A stretch of DNA of 9,917 nt from DASRHK01 sp035650495 (GTDB taxonomy: Bacteria; Pseudomonadota; Gammaproteobacteria; Nevskiales; Nevskiaceae): assembly GCA_035650495.1 (NCBI GenBank), contig DASRHK010000176.1:1-9917 (forward strand). The letters run 5' to 3'. Both the position numbers and the translations under genes were made by a program. The notes beneath the pieces are model-generated. The model was given only the letters and a program-made list of their open reading frames with translations, ran no database searches and was not told the origin of the DNA. Shown in pieces: positions 6,696 through 9,917 of the stretch (positions are counted from its first letter, which is position 1; each line of letters begins with the position of its first letter).

Positions 6696-7046
6696 TCACG
6701 TCAACTTTTCTTTGATGCGGGCGGCCTTGCCTGCCAGATCGCGCAGGTAATACAGCTTGCTGCGCGCGACTTCGCCGCGACGCGTCACCTTGATCTCCGC
6801 AACCTGCTTCGAGTAGGTCTGGAAGACGCGCTCGACGCCTTCGCCGTGCGACACCTTGCGCACGGTGAACGCGGAGTTGAGCCCGCGATTGCGCTTGGCG
6901 ATGACGACGCCTTCGAAGGCCTGCAGGCGCTCACGGTCGCCTTCCTTCACCTTGACCTTGACCTCGATGGTGTCGCCGGTACGGAACTCCGGGACCTTCT
7001 TGTCGGCCATCTGCTCGGCTTCGAGCGCCTGGATGATCTTGCTCAT
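6696..7046 (-). CDS. rplS: 50S ribosomal protein L19
   Basis: L19 binds 23S rRNA at the interface of the two ribosomal subunits. The 116 residues show the family pattern: an N-terminal helix (SKIIQALEAEQM), FRTGDTIEVKVKVKEGDRER (21-40), LQAFEGVVIAKRNRG (41-55), SAFTVRKVSHGEGVERVF (58-75) and the basic C-terminus RRGEVARSKLYYLRDLAGK. The length is normal for the family. The ATG at 7046 overlaps the trmD stop as ATGA, so an extension upstream to 7232 is only a shadow of trmD. It is the last gene of the rpsP operon and is followed by a hairpin and a terminator. In other bacteria translation of trmD is kept far below that of the flanking ribosomal proteins; the overlap here suggests coupling of rplS to trmD. 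Confidence 0.98.
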   Translation of the reverse strand: MSKIIQALEAEQMADKKVPEFRTGDTIEVKVKVKEGDRERLQAFEGVVIAKRNRGLNSAFTVRKVSHGEGVERVFQTYSKQVAEIKVTRRGEVARSKLYYLRDLAGKAARIKEKLT

Positions 7047-7786
7047 GACTGTTCTCGGTACTCTTCGATAAATTCGCGCAGCAACCTGGTTTGCTCCGCG
7101 TCCAATTCTAACCCGGTCAGCAGGTCCGGCCTCTTCAGCCAGGTCTGCCCCAACGCCTGCTTCAGCCGCCACCGGCGGATCGCTTCGTGATCGCCGGACA
7201 TCAGAACCTCCGGCACCCTCACTCCGCGCCATGCTTCCGGCCGCGTGTAGTGCGGGTGATCCAGCAGTCCTTTCGCGAACGAATCGTTCTCGGCCGACTG
7301 CTCATGACCCAGCACCCCCGGCAGCAATCGCGCGATCGCATCGATCATCGCCATGGCTGCCAGCTCGCCGCCGCTCAGCACGAAATCGCCCAGCGACAGC
7401 TCGAAATCCACTTCCGCTGCGACGACCCTTTCATCGAGTCCTTCGTAGCGCCCGCAGAGCACGATCAGTGCGGGCTCCTTCGACAGCCGATCCGCCCACG
7501 CCTGCGTCAGCGGCTCGCCCTGCGGGCTCAAGCTCACCACGCGCGCCGGTCCGACCGACTGCTTCGCTCTAGCGACGGCCTGCGCCAGCGGCTCGGCCTC
7601 CATCACCATCCCGGGCCCGCCGCCGTAGGATCGATCGTCGACCCTTCGCCAGCGGTTCTGCGCGTAATCGCGAGGGTTGCGCGTGGACAGCACAAGCTGC
7701 CCGCCTTCCACCGCGATCCGCGGCATCCCGTGCCGCGCGACCTGTTCCACCAGCTCCGGGAACAGCGTCACGACTTCAATCTTCAT
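7043..7786 (-). CDS. trmD: tRNA (guanine-37-N1)-methyltransferase
   Basis: TrmD transfers a methyl group from S-adenosylmethionine to G37 of tRNAs reading CUN, CCN and CGG codons, which prevents +1 frameshifting. The 247 residues start as MKIEVVTLFPEL. They contain YGGGPGM (54-60), LSPQG (86-90), the trefoil-knot cofactor loops CGRYEGLDERV (111-121) and IGD-like LGDFVLSGGE (132-141), then PGVLG (156-160). Asp168 (in NDSF) and Arg153 match the catalytic Asp169 and Arg154 of the E. coli enzyme. The C-terminal domain includes IRRWRLKQ (203-210). The start at 7786 lies one base after the rimM stop, and the family's N-terminus fixes it. It is the third gene of the rpsP operon, and its TGA overlaps the rplS start. 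Confidence 0.98.
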   Translation of the reverse strand: MKIEVVTLFPELVEQVARHGMPRIAVEGGQLVLSTRNPRDYAQNRWRRVDDRSYGGGPGMVMEAEPLAQAVARAKQSVGPARVVSLSPQGEPLTQAWADRLSKEPALIVLCGRYEGLDERVVAAEVDFELSLGDFVLSGGELAAMAMIDAIARLLPGVLGHEQSAENDSFAKGLLDHPHYTRPEAWRGVRVPEVLMSGDHEAIRRWRLKQALGQTWLKRPDLLTGLELDAEQTRLLREFIEEYREQS

Positions 7787-7787
7787 G

Positions 7788-8297
7788 TCACCAATCCGGT
7801 GACCAATCCACGACGATGCGGCCGGCCTTGAGATCCACCGACTGCACGATCGGTCCACGCACGAACGGGATCAATCGCTCCCTTTCGCCGCCGAGCGCCA
7901 AGACCGCCTGCGCTCCGTTGTCGGTGACATACTCGACCTTGCCGAGCATCTCACCTTCCACATTCAGGACTTCCAGTCCGATGAAGTCCGTCCAGTAAAA
8001 CTCGCCGCGCTTGAGCTTCGGCAGATCCTCGCGCGGGACCTCGATCTCCGATCCGGTCAGCAGCGCCGCGACGTCGCGATCCTCGATCGGCTTGCCGCTC
8101 TCGTCGGCCAGCTGCACCACCAATCCGGGACCCTGCTCGCGTCCCTGCAGCACCCGCACTTCGCGCTCGGCGGCGCCTTTCAGGTACCAACGCTTGTAGC
8201 GAAGGAGATTGCGCTGCGGATCGGCGTACGACTTGACCTTCAGCCAGCCCTGCACGCCGAAGACGCCCGCGATCTTCCCGAGCGTCACCCGGCGCAT
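7788..8297 (-). CDS. rimM: 16S rRNA processing protein RimM
   Basis: Maturation factor for the 30S head; it binds ribosomal protein S19 and helps process the 16S rRNA 3' domain. The product is 169 residues, the normal family length. The N-terminal RimM domain carries the signature LGKIAGVFGVQGWLKVKS (6-23) and ends near residue 90. A PRC-barrel domain follows with FYWTDFIGLEVLN (100-112), IPFV (143-146) and VDWSPDW at the very end. The ATG at 8297 is four bases after the rpsP stop and is fixed by family homology. No obvious Shine-Dalgarno sequence precedes it, so translation probably depends on ribosomes leaving rpsP. One base separates its stop from the trmD start. Confidence 0.97.
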   Translation of the reverse strand: MRRVTLGKIAGVFGVQGWLKVKSYADPQRNLLRYKRWYLKGAAEREVRVLQGREQGPGLVVQLADESGKPIEDRDVAALLTGSEIEVPREDLPKLKRGEFYWTDFIGLEVLNVEGEMLGKVEYVTDNGAQAVLALGGERERLIPFVRGPIVQSVDLKAGRIVVDWSPDW

Positions 8298-8301
8298 CGG
8301 A

Positions 8302-8589
8302 TCAAGCCGCCGCGGCGGCTCCCTCGGCCTTCGCGCTGGTGTCCGTCGAGGACTTCGCGTGCGACAGGAGGAAGGTCACGCGATCGGAAACCTGCGCGCC
8401 CTTGCCGGTCCAGTAGGTGACCCGCGAGCGGTCGATGACGAGCTGCTTCTCGTCGCCGGTGGCCTTCGGGTTGTAGTAGCCGAGCCGCTCGATGAAGCGG
8501 CCGTCGCGCGCCTTGCGGCTATCCGTGGCGACCACGTGATAGAACGGGCGCTTCTTGGCGCCTGCGCGCGCGAGTCGAATCTTGACCAT
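8302..8589 (-). CDS. rpsP: 30S ribosomal protein S16
   Basis: S16 is an early-assembling protein of the 30S body that binds 16S rRNA. The 95 residues begin MVKIRLARAGAKKRPFYHVV, followed by DSRKARDGRFIERLGYYNP (23-41) and the VTYWTGKGAQVSDRV region (57-71), all standard for the family. It is about 13 residues longer than E. coli S16; the extra tail is low-complexity and alanine-rich (SSTDTSAKAEGAAAAA). It is the first gene of the rpsP-rimM-trmD-rplS operon. An AGGAA sequence (8601-8605 on this strand) lies 11 bases before the ATG, a slightly long spacing. A candidate promoter lies at 8638-8667. Confidence 0.98.
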   Translation of the reverse strand: MVKIRLARAGAKKRPFYHVVATDSRKARDGRFIERLGYYNPKATGDEKQLVIDRSRVTYWTGKGAQVSDRVTFLLSHAKSSTDTSAKAEGAAAAA

Positions 8590-8608
8590 GATTTATGCGA
8601 TTCCTAAA

Positions 8609-8621
8609 GGCCCAGGGGGCC
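8609..8621 (-). other. Small GC hairpin in the rpsP leader
   Basis: Five-base GC arms (8609-8613 and 8617-8621) with a three-base loop lie four to five bases before the Shine-Dalgarno sequence of rpsP. The right arm could instead pair as GGCC with 8628-8631, an alternative fold. The transcript start inferred from the promoter (about 8631) would cut that alternative short. A regulatory effect on rpsP translation is possible but unproven. Confidence 0.35.
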
Positions 8622-8637
8622 GCGAAAGGCCGCATAT

Positions 8638-8667
8638 TCTATAGAGTTTCGGGCAAATTACCAGCAA
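8638..8667 (-). promoter_or_regulatory. Candidate sigma-70 promoter of the rpsP operon
   Basis: On the minus strand TTGCTG (8662-8667) and TATAGA (8638-8643) are separated by 18 bases, three and four of six consensus bases. An overlapping TAGAAT (8636-8641) fits the -10 better, but then the -35 spacing is 20. Transcription would begin near 8631, giving a leader of about 42 bases before rpsP. A 7-base inverted repeat GTTTCGG/CCGAAAC (8646-8652 and 8684-8690) flanks the -35 region. It could be a regulator site, though read-through from ffs is also possible. Confidence 0.45.
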
Positions 8668-8718
8668 AACGAAGGGGCTTTTTCCGAAACTGCGTGCCAG
8701 GGACGGCAACATGGTGAA

Positions 8719-8814
<96 letters not shown>

Positions 8815-8922
8815 CCACCGCGGCGAAGTTTGCCCGAATCGTCCCCGCAAAGACAGCGCTTGCGTAAACTTTGTCGGGTACGACGAGTCAGAATTGTCGT
8901 TCCAGAACAACACAAGATCGCC
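8815..8922. other. Divergent intergenic region between ffs and cpsG
   Basis: This 108-base gap must hold the promoters for ffs (minus) and cpsG (plus). By eye I found no good -10/-35 pair on either strand. A short inverted repeat ACGAC/GTCGT (about 8880-8900) lies upstream of cpsG. Only a weak AAGA (8914-8917) precedes the cpsG ATG. Nothing here encodes a convincing protein. The wider gene-free stretch 8590-8922 is accounted for by the rpsP leader and promoter, ffs and this gap. Confidence 0.5.
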
Positions 8923-9917
8923 ATGACGCTTCCCTGCTTCAAGGCCTACGACATCCGTGGCCGCGTACCCGACGAGCTCAATCCGGACATCGCTTATCGA
9001 CTGGGCGTCGCCTATGCAGAGCGCTTCCAGCCCAAGCGGGTCGCGCTCGGTCGCGACGTGCGGCATTCCAGCGAATCGCTGCTGCACGCGCTCGCGCACG
9101 GACTGATCTCCCGAGGCGTCGAAGTCGTCGACATCGGACTGTGCGGGACTGAAGAGATCTATTTCGCAGGCTTCCAGCCGGGCATCGACGGCGGCATCCA
9201 GGTGACCGCCAGCCACAACCCGAAGGACTACAACGGCATGAAGCTCGTGCGCGGCGGCGCGGTGCCGATCAGCGGCGACTCGGGCCTGCGTGATCTCGAA
9301 GCGGCGGTGGAGAAATCGACCGCGAAAGCGCCGGCAGGCAAGCCGAAGATGACGTCGAAGAGCTATCGCGACGACTACGTGAAGCATCTGCTCGGCTACG
9401 TGAAGGGCATGAAGCTGAAGCCGCTGAAGATCGTCGTCAACGCCGGCAACGGCGTCGCCGGCGTCGTCATCGATGCGCTCGAACCGCACCTGCCGTTCAA
9501 GTTCGTGAAGGTGCATCACGCGCCCGATCCGGAATTCCCGAACGGGATTCCGAATCCGCTGCTGCCCGAGATGCGCACCGACACCATCGAAGCGGTGAAG
9601 AAGAACAAGGCGGATTTCGGCGTCGCGTGGGACGGCGACTTCGATCGCTGCTTCCTGTTCGACGAGCACGGCGGCTTCATCGAGGGCTACTACATCGTCG
9701 GCCTGCTCGCCGAAGCGATGCTGAAGCGCGAGCCGGGCGCGAAGATCATCCACGACCCGCGACTCACCTGGAACACGATCGACGTGGTCACGCACGCGGG
9801 CGGACGGCCGATCCAGTCCAAGACCGGGCACGCGTTCATCAAGGAGCGCATGCGCGCCGAGAACTCGATCTACGGCGGCGAGATGAGCGCGCATCACTAC
9901 TTCCGCGACTTCGCTTA
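8923..9917 (+). CDS. cpsG: Phosphomannomutase, CpsG/ManB type (cut by window edge)
   Basis: It interconverts mannose-6-phosphate and mannose-1-phosphate, supplying GDP-mannose for capsule, O-antigen or exopolysaccharide. The visible 331 residues read as the alpha-D-phosphohexomutase family: FKAYDIRG (6-13), ALGRDVR (41-47), the active-site loop TASHNP (95-100) with phosphoserine Ser97, the metal-binding loop DGDFDR (237-242) and the sugar-binding GGEMSAHH (318-325). CGTEEIYFA (74-82) and ISGDSGLRD (116-124) place it with E. coli CpsG/RfbK rather than with the AlgC group, although activity on glucose phosphates is possible. Full-length relatives have about 455 residues, so roughly the last quarter is missing. 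The ATG at 8923 matches the family's start. It is the only plus-strand protein gene here and is divergent from ffs. Confidence 0.95.
   Translation, partial: MTLPCFKAYDIRGRVPDELNPDIAYRLGVAYAERFQPKRVALGRDVRHSSESLLHALAHGLISRGVEVVDIGLCGTEEIYFAGFQPGIDGGIQVTASHNPKDYNGMKLVRGGAVPISGDSGLRDLEAAVEKSTAKAPAGKPKMTSKSYRDDYVKHLLGYVKGMKLKPLKIVVNAGNGVAGVVIDALEPHLPFKFVKVHHAPDPEFPNGIPNPLLPEMRTDTIEAVKKNKADFGVAWDGDFDRCFLFDEHGGFIEGYYIVGLLAEAMLKREPGAKIIHDPRLTWNTIDVVTHAGGRPIQSKTGHAFIKERMRAENSIYGGEMSAHHYFRDFA

Noticed and set aside
7047..7232. N-terminal extension of rplS
   Set aside because: L19 homologues start at the ATG at 7046, and the extra part is trmD read in another frame.

Overview
The window is GC-rich bacterial chromosome, densely coded, with almost all genes on the minus strand. 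Gene content and order point to a betaproteobacterium: rpsP-rimM-trmD-rplS is the conserved proteobacterial ribosomal/tRNA-modification operon, and alaC-hom-...-thrC is the usual betaproteobacterial arrangement of threonine synthesis genes. The SRP RNA also has the short 4.5S form. The exact genus cannot be read from the sequence. No tRNA, rRNA, insertion sequence, CRISPR array or phage gene is visible; this looks like stable core chromosome.

Reading in the direction of minus-strand transcription, from high to low coordinates: (1) 8719-8814 holds the 4.5S SRP RNA gene (ffs). It is divergent from a plus-strand phosphomannomutase gene (cpsG/manB type) that starts at 8923 and runs off the right edge. 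(2) 8589-6696 is rpsP-rimM-trmD-rplS, tightly packed, with a candidate promoter at 8638-8667. It is followed by a long imperfect hairpin (6634-6687) and a strong intrinsic terminator (6592-6620). (3) 6567-3699 is a three-gene exporter cluster: a lipoprotein HlyD-family adaptor, a DrrA/YbhF-type ATPase and an ABC-2 permease, joined by 4-base start/stop overlaps. (4) 3666-1 is alaC (glutamate-pyruvate aminotransferase), hom (homoserine dehydrogenase), an uncharacterised glycosyltransferase-like gene, and the first 81 codons of thrC (threonine synthase), which runs off the left edge.

Functionally, hom and thrC supply steps of aspartate-to-threonine synthesis and alaC links pyruvate and glutamate to alanine. 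The unknown gene between hom and thrC is the part of the window least explained by its neighbours: its stop overlaps the thrC start as GTGA, so the two are probably translationally coupled. The exporter cluster likely pumps an unidentified substrate through the inner membrane. No outer-membrane TolC-type partner is encoded here.

I do not see convincing evidence of a wholly new system. The best leads are the orphan glycosyltransferase-like gene in the threonine operon, the starts of alaC and hlyD that lack Shine-Dalgarno sequences and lie directly behind -10-like boxes, the tandem hairpins after rplS, and ffs placed immediately upstream of rpsP.
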